DNA from: Enoplolaimus lenunculus
Taxonomy: Eukaryota > Nematoda > Enoplea > Enoplida > Thoracostomopsidae
Assembly (NCBI GenBank): GCA_030248215.1
Contig: JASANG010001337.1
Location: 62,001 to 126,000 of the forward strand
DNA: 64,000 nucleotides
Reading direction: 5' to 3'
Position 1 is the stretch's first letter, and the number at the start of each line of letters is the position of its first letter. Made by a program: the position numbers and the translations under genes. Below are positions 43,601 through 50,747 of the stretch, in pieces. The notes under the pieces are model-generated. The model saw nothing but the letters and a program-made list of their open reading frames with translations, made no database searches and was not told the DNA's origin.

Positions 43601-43795
43601 AACCCGCCAGCCTCAAGCTTAGCAGTCCGACGCGCTAGCCACTCGGCTACACTGGTCATCTGTTCAGCTGCAAACACTTACTTTCGCTTCAAAATGGATG
43701 CCGTGATGGTAGGCGACTTCAGCATGCAACGGAACACGACAATCATAAATATCGTCCGGGATCAAATTGTACGCTGGTGCACTTTTGGACGGCAT
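21430..43795 (-). CDS. NOS1AP: NOS1AP (CAPON) orthologue, 14 coding exons (gene span)
   Basis: Fourteen exons on the - strand join in frame to a 1611-residue model. The ATG at 43795 is the first in frame (an in-frame TGA lies about 30 bases upstream) and starts [15 protein letters not shown], as vertebrate NOS1AP does. Residues about 26-187 form the PTB domain: [67 protein letters not shown] and [15 protein letters not shown]. Residues 229-493 are poly-Q/poly-N. Residues 696-750 match the conserved coiled coil ([10 protein letters not shown], then [15 protein letters not shown]). The last two exons (about 840 residues) are Ser/Thr-rich and have no vertebrate equivalent that I recognise. Known: NOS1AP links nNOS to Dexras1, Scribble and other partners. 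The model ends TSSSK, without the vertebrate EIAV-type PDZ ligand. Human NOS1AP is about 506 residues. Identity is certain from the PTB; the long C-terminus rests on splice prediction. Confidence 0.93.
23626..24217 (-). CDS. NOS1AP: NOS1AP exon 13 (Ser/Asn repeats, acidic run)
   Basis: The acceptor is ATAGTTTCAG and the donor GGAG|GTAAGC. It has 197 codons. It contains four or five imperfect copies of NSSGI(C/A) about 12-14 residues apart, a [12 protein letters not shown] segment, a five-Glu/eight-Asp run and a Ser/Glu-rich end. The SGIA within an acidic Ser-rich context loosely recalls RESGIASEYESNTDESEE of vertebrate NOS1AP, but I would not call it an alignment. Phases fit both sides. Confidence 0.8.
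24538..24832. mobile_element. TTAGGC-core MITE with extra 26-bp tandem array, NOS1AP intron 12
   Basis: It begins TCAATGTAAAGAACAGGGAC and ends GTTCCGCCGCTGATCTTTAT. Inside, about six copies of 'taaagcttaagattattcta' (unit about 26 bp) form a second tandem array (24640-24790). Confidence 0.82.
25072..25230 (-). CDS. NOS1AP: NOS1AP exon 12 (coiled coil, second half)
   Basis: The acceptor is ATGCTTTCAG and the donor AAC|GTAAGA. It has 53 codons, phase 0, encoding [37 protein letters not shown] and a polar tail. This aligns with the vertebrate HQLLLQNKDMLQHISLLVKQ segment. Confidence 0.92.
25373..25802. mobile_element. ATGCGGGATTCACGTTAT inverted-repeat element, NOS1AP intron 11
   Basis: The left ATGCGGGATTCACGTTAT is an exact inverse of the right ATAACGTGAATCCCGCAT. 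The interior has several ATATCATATGATAT palindromes. It sits about 140 bases upstream of coiled-coil exon 12. Similar ATCATATGAT words and a 'ttaattcgacgtcaacataa' block recur at 17990-18020 and 49015-49215. Confidence 0.85.
25895..26910. repeat. dimeric tandem repeat ending in a (GGAC)n tail, NOS1AP intron 11
   Basis: At least five units of about 155-177 bp start near 'taatatgcaaattagctatt'. Two unit types alternate: one has 'cttcagccaccctaataatt', the other 'gctgaaattagattgctt'. After the last unit comes 'aaaatcggttcagccgttcc' and a (GGAC)n run (26873-26903), a tail resembling the 3' end of some non-LTR retrotransposons. Confidence 0.85.
27019..27090 (-). CDS. NOS1AP: NOS1AP exon 11 (coiled coil, first half)
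   Basis: The acceptor is TTGTTATAG and the donor CAA|GTAAGC. It has 24 codons, phase 0, encoding [20 protein letters not shown] then TDAQ. This aligns with vertebrate VAQVHLLKDQLAAEAAAR, a hallmark outside the PTB. The exon is too short for an ORF scan. Confidence 0.92.
27466..27620. mobile_element. CCCGTAGCCAGCTC-family inverted-repeat element
   Basis: The left GGCCCGTAGTCAGCTCACCT and right CTCAGGCTACGGCCCC are inverted, with 'cttacaagcagcgttgaaaa' between. It directly abuts the next TTAGGC-core element. Confidence 0.7.
27626..27812. mobile_element. TTAGGC-core MITE, GTTACTTTAAGGGGC-end subfamily
   Basis: The left GGCCCATGTTACTTTAAGGG and right CCCCTTAAAGTAACATTGGCC are almost perfect inverted repeats. 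Internal 'taggcttagccttaggctta'. Confidence 0.85.
28348..28607 (-). CDS. NOS1AP: NOS1AP exon 10
   Basis: The acceptor is TATTGTTTTAG and the donor CTCAA|GTATGG. It has 86 codons after two carried bases. It starts [20 protein letters not shown] and ends FQAQQTAQ, Gln-rich, leading into the coiled-coil exon. The start (CACCAA after TTTTAG) resembles exon 9's start. Confidence 0.85.
28795..28925. mobile_element. degenerate TTAGGC-core MITE
   Basis: Only the core ('cttaggcttaagcttaggaa') and weakly similar flanks ('gatcactggtggacctttt', 'actgtaacagcactgattga') remain. Confidence 0.55.
29341..29560. mobile_element. AGCACCTATCACCAGTT-family element in NOS1AP intron 9
   Basis: It starts CCCGTGTTCTCAAATGTGTG and ends with inverted TAACTAGTGATACGTGACAT...ATTATGGG. 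It lies inside the GC-AG intron of NOS1AP. Confidence 0.75.
29770..29900. mobile_element. short GCGCTATACTT-ended element
   Basis: The left ATTGCGTTATACTT and right AAGTATAGCGCAAT are inverted, the same termini as the 45560-46068 element. The interior is GC-richer, with 'cggcgacgtaccgc'. It ends about 30 bases from the GC donor of NOS1AP exon 9. Confidence 0.7.
29931..30275 (-). CDS. NOS1AP: NOS1AP exon 9 (GC donor)
   Basis: The acceptor is GTCTGTTTTAG. It has 114 full codons encoding a low-charge Ser/Pro/Gln-rich region ([19 protein letters not shown]...). The exon ends TTCAG and the intron begins GCAAGT, the consensus of a GC-AG intron. Phase 1 at that point joins the next exon correctly, while the nearby GTGTCT would not. 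Confidence 0.82.
31033..31828 (-). CDS. NOS1AP: NOS1AP exon 8 (poly-Q / poly-N exon)
   Basis: The acceptor is TATGTTTCAAG and the donor AAAG|GTAAAC. It has 265 codons and starts [18 protein letters not shown]. It then holds a run of twelve or more Gln, further Q/L-rich stretches, and two Asn runs broken by Lys and His. Vertebrate NOS1AP has a shorter poly-Q just before the coiled coil, so this is an expansion of a known feature. Repeat length is probably polymorphic. Confidence 0.85.
31320..31380 (-). repeat. coding (AAT/AAC)n tract, poly-Asn in NOS1AP exon 8
   Basis: On the - strand the repeat is in frame and encodes the poly-Asn runs. Together with the (CAA)n tract at 31621-31660 it makes exon 8 a likely length-polymorphic site. 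Confidence 0.9.
32043..32160. mobile_element. fragment of the GACCCGAATAAGAG family
   Basis: It begins TTGACCCGAATAAGAGGGG and keeps 'aataggagtccgtatcccta'; the other end is lost. In NOS1AP intron 7. Confidence 0.75.
32507..32628 (-). CDS. NOS1AP: NOS1AP exon 7 (proline-rich linker)
   Basis: The acceptor is GTCGTTTCAG and the donor CAG|GTATAT. With one base carried in, the frame encodes [20 protein letters not shown], then [20 protein letters not shown], a Pro-rich linker. Support is the phase match on both sides and a clean open frame; sequence similarity is not evident here. Confidence 0.82.
33081..33198 (-). CDS. NOS1AP: NOS1AP exon 6 (end of PTB)
   Basis: The acceptor is ATATTTCAG and the donor CCAA|GTATGT. 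It encodes [20 protein letters not shown] followed by a polar linker ([17 protein letters not shown]) and one base. It contains the last PTB helix. Confidence 0.95.
34155..34283. mobile_element. TTAGGC-core MITE, NOS1AP intron 5
   Basis: It begins GGGCCCATGTATAGAACAGG and ends AACGATCATGCGCC; CCTAAG core. Adjacent to a fragment of the CCCTATTCACACGTGCAAG family (34290-34352), about 20 bases from NOS1AP exon 5. Confidence 0.75.
34369..34477 (-). CDS. NOS1AP: NOS1AP exon 5 (PTB)
   Basis: The acceptor is a GTT-repeat tract ending TTTTAG and the donor AAG|GTACGT. After one base completing Arg it encodes [36 protein letters not shown], nearly identical to the vertebrate segment. Confidence 0.95.
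35132..35953. mobile_element. TCTCCACAGC-ended element with C/G runs, NOS1AP intron 4
   Basis: The left ACTGATTTCTCCACAGCAAG and right CAAGCTGTGGAGAAGCCAGT are inverted. Subterminal blocks are long G or C runs ('gccccccagg', 'ccccccggcg') arranged symmetrically. About 820 bp, no ORF of note. Confidence 0.65.
36040..36095 (-). CDS. NOS1AP: NOS1AP exon 4 (PTB)
   Basis: The acceptor is GTACTTTCAG and the donor ACAG|GTACGC. It encodes [18 protein letters not shown] plus two bases of Arg. The vertebrate equivalent is KKEWTWDES...DPIYR. The optional LLLLQ-type insert before this segment in some vertebrate isoforms is not present. Confidence 0.93.
36155..36262. mobile_element. TTAGGC-core MITE, short copy
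   Basis: It begins CGGCCCGTATAAGATCAAAG and ends TACGGCCACGTTCTATAGAT; contains 'gcttaggcttaggcttatgc'. Confidence 0.65.
36782..36874 (-). CDS. NOS1AP: NOS1AP exon 3 (PTB)
   Basis: The acceptor is GATTTCAG and the donor AAG|GTGGAG, a weaker site. It has 31 codons, phase 0, encoding [20 protein letters not shown] then [11 protein letters not shown]. It corresponds to the YEFKAKN...VSVDGVKV segment of vertebrates. Confidence 0.9.
36935..37045. repeat. AT-rich TATATG/TAAA simple repeat
   Basis: TAAA units followed by 'tatatatgtatatatgtata'-type sequence, in NOS1AP intron 2. Confidence 0.9.
37499..37695. mobile_element. TTAGGC-core MITE, GTTACTTTTAGGG-end subfamily
   Basis: The left TGTTACCTTTAAGGTCGTCC and right CAGCCCTAAAAGTAACATTG are inverted. 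Two TTAGGC blocks inside. It lies about 90 bases from NOS1AP exon 2. Confidence 0.8.
37783..37854 (-). CDS. NOS1AP: NOS1AP exon 2 (PTB)
   Basis: The acceptor is TTTTCACTTCAG and the donor CGG|GTAAGT. It has 24 codons, phase 0, encoding [20 protein letters not shown] then RRVR. This is the most conserved PTB stretch of the family. Confidence 0.95.
38500..38762. mobile_element. GACCCGAATAAGAG-family element, truncated
   Basis: It ends TCTCTTATTCGGGTCA; the interior has 'acaagacacgtttaattcaa' and 'ggccaaataaatatcaatc'. Left terminus absent. Confidence 0.7.
39257..39419. mobile_element. CCCGTAGCCAGCTC-family element, complete palindromic copy
   Basis: The left GGCCCGTAGCCAAGGTGGGG and right CCCTAGCAAGGCGAGCTGGCTACGGG are inverted. 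Relatives: 27466-27620, 43312-43446, 50287-50415, 55028-55195, 58132-58200, 62310-62430 and shorter pieces at 10190, 34610, 36315 and 38404. Confidence 0.75.
40030..40390. mobile_element. non-autonomous element with 16-bp TIR and perfect 9-bp TSD, NOS1AP intron 1
   Basis: The ends are GGCGGAGGTACGGAAT and its exact reverse complement ATTCCGTACCTCCGCC. The flanks are identical 9-mers, agcagtgtc (40021-40029 and 40391-40399). The interior is non-coding. A 9-bp duplication is typical of Mutator-like and some Merlin/other superfamilies; the superfamily cannot be set from this copy alone. Confidence 0.88.
42198..42423. mobile_element. CAGTGGCGATTCCAGG hAT-like element, diverged
   Basis: The left CAGTGGCGATTCCAGGATGG and right AAATCCTGGATCCGTCACTA are inverted and match the 1588-1962 ends. 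The flanking 8-mers are only partly alike. Two further left ends of the type occur at 46361 and 46675. Confidence 0.65.
42691..42896. mobile_element. GAGTCAATTTGACTC palindromic MITE
   Basis: The whole element is nearly palindromic: TACTGCAAAAAATGGTGAGT at the left and ACTCACCATTTCTTGCAGTA at the right, with 'gaaataggcttttc...tgactacacaaactga' mirrored inside. TA at both flanks. Confidence 0.85.
43219..43292 (-). repeat. tRNA-Ser/Leu-like sequence (SINE head or pseudogene)
   Basis: On the - strand it carries an A-box-like TGGTCGAGTGGTTCAGCGCG and a B-box-like GAGAGTTCGTGCTC at the spacing of a class II tRNA. Stems are imperfect, so it is a tRNA-derived repeat, not a functional tRNA. Confidence 0.6.
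43590..43656 (-). repeat. tRNA-Ser(GCT)-like sequence (SINE head or pseudogene)
   Basis: On the - strand it reads TAGCCGAGTGGCTAGCGCG, then GGACTGCTAAGCT (anticodon-loop like, GCT) and GGGTTCGAGTTC. Related to 43219-43292. The acceptor stem does not pair. It lies within intron 1 of NOS1AP about 30 bases from exon 1. Confidence 0.65.
43682..43795 (-). CDS. NOS1AP: NOS1AP exon 1 (start codon, PTB N-terminus)
   Basis: The exon has 38 codons from ATG to donor AAA|GTAAGT. It encodes [35 protein letters not shown], matching the start of vertebrate NOS1AP. The base at -3 is G, a fair Kozak context. The following intron is 5.8 kb, the longest in the gene, and holds several mobile elements. Confidence 0.93.
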
Positions 43796-44535
43796 TTCAC
43801 ACTGGATCTCGGCAGAAAAGTCTCAACTGAGACACAGTTTTCGAAATCGCAATAAGTTTTGTAGTTGATTGAATTGAAAGTTTTGAAGTGCAATTTGTTT
43901 TTTTTTCAGAAAACACTTATTTCTGATTGGTCATTCATCAAAGGATTGATACTGAGACTAAATTAATAGCCAATTACAATTCTCCAGTATTATATCATTT
44001 AAAGTTACCCAGTGATGATTGATCAAGGTTGCAACAGAATCAGTTACCAAACGCCATATATCATCGCGGCCAGATTTTGCGATAAAGGAAGCATTTTTGG
44101 ATAATTAATAAGTTTTGCACAAAATGATAAATATATTTATTGAATGTATCATTGTTTTATAAATTAAGCAACCGATACAAGTTGTACATATTAAATATTA
44201 GTATTTCTTTACTGCAAATTCTCGTTTTATTCTGAAAATAATTTCGTATATCTTCAGCAAAAACTTAAACTGAAAAATTACAAATCCTCTGGTATACAGA
44301 GACGTCCGAGGAAAATTTTGTATTTCAGGGCACCGAATAAATAATTGCCATTCAAGATTGGGGGCGGGGCGGGGAGCACGGCTCCCGCAATGCCACCCAT
44401 GGGGACGCCGTTGCTGCCATAGAGGTGTTAATGTGTTTCACCCAGAACAGCCTATCTTTCCGTGAGCTGAAAAGAAACTTTTTAAAAATGACGAAAATTG
44501 CTCGAGTAATTTCAATTAAAAATTTCCTCAAATGG

Positions 44536-44969
44536 TGTAGTGAATCGAATAAGGGGGGTAACAATAGGAGGTCCTCATTTAGTCCCAATCAGTAGGAGTC
44601 CGTATTCCTAATAAGAGTCCGTAAGCGCATAGTCTCTAAACCCCAATTGTAGTCCATAAATGCCAATTTTCCCAAATTGTAGTGCATAATGTCTCGAGGA
44701 CCAAATGCAGTTGAGTTCGAAACTTAAAAGCATACTTAAGTTTTGAAATAATTATGTTTCAAAGTACAACTTTGCATTATCAATCAAGTTTTTGGTACAA
44801 GACAAATAAAAGTTAAATTCAACGGATAGTTACATTACCGGATATATCAGTAACGAAGGGCGCCGGAGGACAGGTTAAAAAATAACAGTCCGTAACCGAA
44901 TAACAGGGGTTACGATCTCGAGAAGCCAAATAAATATGAGTCCCCCCTCTTATTCGTGTCACCACAGTA
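44536..44969. mobile_element. GACCCGAATAAGAG-family element, near-complete
   Basis: It begins GTAGTGAATCGAATAAGGGG and ends CTCTTATTCGTGTCACCACA. Interior as in 53930-54368 but reversed. Confidence 0.8.
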
Positions 44970-45559
44970 CAAAGAATTGCAACTACAACCTAAGATTAAG
45001 GTATGTTCCAAACTACTCGTACTCAGCAGCTTACATGAAAAACACTGTTTTGTTCACACCAGAGTTAGATTTTCGTGTGGTTAACCTGAAAACAAACCAA
45101 AAGGCTTCTAGAATGTAAATAAAAACATCAATATACAGTTTATAATCACTCATTTGAGAAATAATTAAGATTTAATATTATTTCAGCACCCTCCTGTGGT
45201 ATTAGAAGACATAATGTGGTTAGAACCTTAATCTTATTTTTTCAAGCACTCAGTCAGCTCGAGGTGCTCAAATTTTTCAACAGTGGTATTAAAGGATTTC
45301 AAATAGTTAACAGACGACATTAAAACAATTTTAAGGGTCAACACTGTTTCCAGGAGGCTAAGGCTCGTGGATCTTCTGGCTCCTGGTTCTATTTGGTAGC
45401 TATATTAAAATAAAACATAATAGTCGGGGGAGTGACTAATAATACTGCTATTGCTTAAGGACTAAAAGGTATTCAGTTGCTAGATACTTTTTTACTTTAC
45501 AAATTGAAATTATCATTGCCCATTAAGATGTGCCATTTGATATTATTCCCAATTTATTA

Positions 45560-46068
45560 CTAAGGCGTGGCGCTATACTTGTTGTGCGGCGCCATCCGTC
45601 ACCGTACGTCATCATACGGTATCGTACGTGAATTACGCATGTACAGTACCGTATGATGACGGCCGGTGACGCACGGTGATGGACGGCGCCGCACAGGTGA
45701 CGGACGGCGCCGCAAAGGTGACGGACGGTGCCGCACAGGTGACGGTCGGCACCGCACAAGTGACGGACGGCGCCGTTCTGGTGACGGACGGCGCCGCACA
45801 GGTGACGGACGGCGCCGTTCGGGTGACGGACGGCGCTGTACGGGTGACGGACGAATGAACGGGTGACGGACGGCACCGCACAAGTGACGGACGGCGCCGT
45901 TCGGGTGACGGACGGCGCTGTACGGGTGACGGACGAATGAACGGGCGACGAACGGCACCGCACAAGTAACGGACGGCGCCGTACGAGTGACGGACAAATG
46001 ACGTACGGCGCCGGACGGGTGACGGACGGCCGCCGGACGTCAACAAAAGTATAGCGCAACCCTAAGGC
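45560..46068. mobile_element. GCGCTATACTT-ended element carrying a GACGGACGGCGCCG minisatellite
   Basis: The left AAGGCGTGGCGCTATACTTG and right AAGTATAGCGCAACCCTAAG are inverted ends. Between them about a dozen tandem units of about 24 bp ('ggtgacggacggcgccgcac' variants) span about 45665-46030, and a longer ~100-bp block is repeated twice (45815-45960). The composition is strongly GC-rich. The long overlapping ORFs on both strands come from the repeat. Confidence 0.8.
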
Positions 46069-47090
46069 GTTATTAGAAGACAATCTGAGACAGCATCGTA
46101 ATCAGTCCCGTAAACAATCCGACCACCATAGGAAAAAGCCAATTTTGCATTTGGAATGGGTCAAATAATTTGAAAATACTTAAACTTGTCAGTTTGGACG
46201 GACTCTTTCTCAATTGATATTAAATATTTCATTTTGTACCACTCGAACGGACTAAAAATTAAACTTTTACTAGTTTTTGTACTTTAGAATATTATGTATC
46301 AACAAAAAGGTTTAGTACACGCAGAAATAATTATTTATTCATAACATATTTTTATAATGCAGTGGCAGATCCAGAAAATTTAGACGAGAGACGGCGTATA
46401 ATGCAAAAGAATCCCTCGAGCGGAGCGAGTGACAAGCCAGACACAACTTTCATTGCATAAAAGTAAAAAAATATGTCAGATATGGGCCGTAAGCCAAGCG
46501 ACCAAAACGATTGACCAATCAAAACGCTGCGCGATCTTATCGTATCAAAATTTGTGTGAGGGGTAAACCTCCATGCCTCTGGATCCGTTCCTAATCCCAT
46601 GTTTATTTCGTGCGCAATTCTGTAGGCTGACTTACAGTTGAACACAAACTATCAAATCACGTTTCGTTAAACTCAGTGGCAGACCCAAAAACGGTTTCAA
46701 AACGGGACACGCGAGCGAGTAACGCCATTTTCGACGCTTACCCTTGACTTAGAGTCGTCTCGTAGTTTTGATCCCTGCTGGCGAGGCTAAGCCGGAGTAG
46801 GTCTTTTTAAATGCGCCAATGATTAAAATGCTTATCGGTTAATAGAAAACTTATCCGTACCCTAAGAAGAACCAGCTTTATCAATTGGTGTTGCTATTGC
46901 AATTTCAAATCAACCTATTCCTTAAAGCTGAAGCTATTTGAAACAGAAATTATAGAAGTACTTATAAGTAGCAGGTCTGTGGTTTACAGATGAGACCTGA
47001 TACCGTTTTATGTTGAAAAATTTACAGTTTTTTTACCAAATTATGCTAACAAATGTTTCATTAATTTAAGCGATATTAACAAGGTGGCTA

Positions 47091-47289
47091 CACTGTAAAA
47101 AATGGGGAGTCAAATTGACTCTCTCGGAAACAGGCTTTTCCTGACTACACAAACTGAGTCAAATTTAACTCCGCCAGAGTCAACAGTGAATCGAATTTGA
47201 CTCTGGCAGAGTCAAATTTGACTCAGTTTGCGTAGTCAGGCAAAGCCTATTTCCGAGAGAGTCAGTTTGACTCCCCATTTTTTACAGTG
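47091..47289. mobile_element. GAGTCAATTTGACTC palindromic MITE, complete with TA flanks
   Basis: The 199-bp element starts CACTGTAAAAAATGGGGAGT and ends with its reverse complement. TA on both sides suggests TA target duplication, as in Tc1/mariner-derived MITEs. Confidence 0.88.
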
Positions 47290-47588
47290 TATAAACGTCA
47301 AAAAATATTTATTTAAAAACGAATACACAGTTACATGTGGCAATAAACATGCGTTGTGATCCGTTGACGGATGGTGTCGGACGTCATCAAAAGTAGGAGC
47401 GTAACCCCAAACTGCGTCCACGGTGCAATACTTTTTACTATTGGTGTATAGCCGGTATAGATTTTCCGATATTTGGTTAGAAAACACATTGTAAGTCTAA
47501 AATCAAACCAATCATAACGCAAACTTTTTAACACTGCAACGTAGCAGGGATACAAACCCTTATTCTCGATGGATCAGACCCTAAAGTA

Positions 47589-47842
47589 CACTGTAAATTC
47601 CAATGAGTTGAATAATCAACTCCGCTAGCGAGTTAGTTTTTTCTGAGTTAATAACAATAAGCATTAACTGACTGTGAGTTGAGTTGATTTTCACTCTGAG
47701 GTGATATCATCCCTGGACAATTTTGATCGATTAACTCAAAGTGAGTTGAATTAACATAAAATTCTGAGTTCGAATAATCTTAACTCAGACTGAGCGATTC
47801 AATTCGTTTTGAATTAAAATCAACTCACTGGAATTTACAGCG
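47589..47842. mobile_element. CACTGTAAATTCCAGTGAGTTGA palindromic MITE, TA flanks
   Basis: The left CACTGTAAATTCCAATGAGT and right ACTCACTGGAATTTACAGCG are inverted. The interior is rich in 'gagttga/tcaactc'. TA at both ends. Confidence 0.82.
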
Positions 47843-48273
47843 TATCAACGGAAAATTTATACTTCCGATTTGGACCAACAGTTCATGTATAACTCTACCA
47901 ATTTTAAATCTAACGTTGTCACATGAGTTCCATATTAAGCCAGCCCCACAACGAAGAATTCTCAACGTAGGGGACACGAAAGTTTTTAGAAAGACAAAAT
48001 TTCCTAAAACAGATTTGTTTCATTTTAGTTGTAATTAAAAATTTTCGGCCAGGGAGACGCCGCCGAATCTCCGCCCTGTAGTTACAGAGCCCTGTATTAT
48101 ACAAGCATACTGACATACCAGCACAGTTTACGGGTTGAAATTTTAATTACGTTCTTAGCATTTAGCTTTCTTTTAAATAATCCTGTTCTACGACTCAATT
48201 TTGTACCGACCAAAAATAGAACCTATATATAGATTTTGGTATATAAAGAGGTATTTAAAACTATCAAATGCGG

Positions 48274-48490
48274 GGCCAATGTAAAGAACAGGGGCGAAAC
48301 AGTATTATAAGCATATTCCTAAGCCTATGCCTAAGCCTAAGCCTAAAGCCTAAGCGTAAGAATGAGTTTATTCCTAAGCCTAAGCCTAAACCTAAGCCTA
48401 AACCAAGCAAAAAATTAGTCTAAAGCTTAAGCTTACTCTATTCTAGTCCCACAGACAAAAAACGTTCCACCCCTGATCTTTACATGGGCC
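48274..48490. mobile_element. TTAGGC-core MITE, best complete copy
   Basis: The left GGCCAATGTAAAGAACAGGG and right CCCCTGATCTTTACATGGGCC are inverted repeats of about 25 bp. The interior is two arrays of CCTAAG units separated by 'cgtaagaatgagtttattcc' and followed by 'aaagcttaagcttactctat'. 217 bp, non-coding. Confidence 0.88.
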
Positions 48491-50409
48491 CAAAGGCGTA
48501 TACATGCGTAAAACACAGGCGACCTATACTTTGAAGTACACTTTCGAAATGAAATCTTAGTTTTCTTAGTCCGTGACAAATATATCTCACTTGATGTCCA
48601 CGATATTTTCCGGTTGAGGGATGTTTAATATTAATATTCTTGAAGTGGGATTAAATTAATAATCTCCACAATATATTCAGCTGTACTATGAACTGTTTGG
48701 GGGTGGGCGCCCGGCCGTATCGTCTGTAGGGACTCTTTATATGTATATAATTACTTTATATATATATATATAATGTACGTAAATATATATGCGTATTCGA
48801 TTTACCATTTAATAATTATCTGGTAAAACCACAGGAAGTGTTGACATATGGTTTAAGTTAAGAGTAAAAAAGAACAACATAGAAGTGCATTGTGTAGATG
48901 CTTAGAAGCTTTAGTATGAATAGAAGTAACAAGAAGCAAATCTGTATTCGGCAAACTCTACCAACGGTCTTATGCTAGTTTCATGTTATAACTGGAGCAG
49001 CCCGGAACACACGTTTTGACTAATTCGACGTCAACATAAAATATTGTGATCGAAACAGCGGATATGACGACAAAATGTCAATGTTACACGACATTGGCTC
49101 ACAAATCAATGAGCTCTGATCATTGTATACAAGAAGCCATATTTCAAGTGATATCAATGGACATTTATGCGATTATTATATGATATTCCAAAATTCTACC
49201 AAATATCATATGATTTTACGCAGGACAATATAGTTAGATGAAACTAACAATAAATGATTTCGATTTCTGAATTGGCTTTTATGTGTTTGTTTCCAACGGA
49301 AATTTTTCTTAAAAAAGATCCTAAATACAAATAATTTAAATTTCAAATTTTAATACCGTATGTCATTATATACATGGCATTTAGGCTATAATCTAACAGA
49401 GTGCGTTTGCCATCATCATTCGATCATCGTAGTTTGATCTTAGAGTTTAGTTTAGTTGTCATGGTTTAGGAAAATTTTGTACTGCGCAAATGCGTAATAA
49501 TCGTTAAATATTGCGTATTATTTTAGCTAACAAACGGTTAAAATTTCTATCAGTCACTTAAAACAATTGCTTATCAACTTACTTATAAACTGATATTTTT
49601 AGACAAACAATCATGCATCAAACTATGCCAAAATAGTAAGTTACAAAAGCAATGCCAATGCCCGTCAGTAGCCTAGCGCATTATAAAGACCCGCAGCTTC
49701 GCACAATTTGCCACAAATTTCAAGGATGTTGATCTCTCAATCCCTCATTTGGCTAGTCGTTGATAAGAGTGTTTCCATCAGTAGCACTGTATACTCGGAC
49801 TTACCCTTAGGGTCAAACCGCTATTCAACTAAAAACATGAGGTATTTTATCGTAAACTCATTAACAAAAACTATATGATCTGTAAAAGCTTTATGCCGTC
49901 TATATGGTAATTAGGCTTTTTTTGCCTAAATTACATAGCTACAAACTGAATTTATACACATATTAGTAATTGTGTTCATTTGGTTTAGGTATATATATCG
50001 TTATTTACCATATTCAGGTATGCCTAGTAATTGTTCGAAACGGCTGTATAAAGCCGTTTCGAACCCGAACAAGTTGGCTGCGTTCATTTTACCGGCTGTC
50101 TTGTTTTCAACTTTGTGTAAGTAGCGCCTATCAGCATTTAGAATTAGGCTTTTTAGAATAAACGATGCATCTCAAAACATGGCTTACAAATAGATTACAT
50201 CACAGTAAATGTGAAGCAGCATGTGTCATACTTATAAACTCGTTATTTGCTAGGTTTGAGGTTATATAACGTGTATTACCAACTCAGGCCCGTAGCCAGC
50301 TCATCTTGCTAAGGGGGCTAAAAATTTTCAGGAATGGGGTTTTCGATGACATACAAGTAAGGTTGATAAATTTTCTAAGGGACCAACATTTTGCCAGGGA
50401 GGCGGAATC

Positions 50410-50747
50410 CTTAAATGTCAATTATCCCTAATTGTAGCGCATAAATGACTCCAGGACCAAATAATTTGAGTTCGAAAGTTTAAAGCGTACTTAAATTTTG
50501 AAAGTACATTCCTAAAATTTTAAAAGTACCTTCCTAAGTATAACCTTGTATTATCACTCAAGCTATTGACACACGACAAATAAACGTTTAATTCAACGCA
50601 TAGTTGCAGTACCAGATATATCAGTAACGAAGGGTGGCGTAGCGTAGGTTAAATATAAATAACTGTCCGTAACCGAATAACAGGGGCTACCCTCTGGAGA
50701 GGCCAAATAAATATCAGTCCACCCTCTTATTCGGGTCACTACAGTAG
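50410..50747. mobile_element. GACCCGAATAAGAG-family element, one end missing
   Basis: The right end CCCTCTTATTCGGGTCACTA plus interior blocks; the left end is replaced by part of a CCCGTAGCCAGCTC element (50287-50415). Confidence 0.75.

Noticed and set aside
45523-46083. Several long overlapping ORFs on both strands (Arg/Pro/Val-rich)
   Set aside because: The repeat unit is a multiple of three and GC-rich, so all frames stay open; the stretch lies inside an inverted-repeat element.
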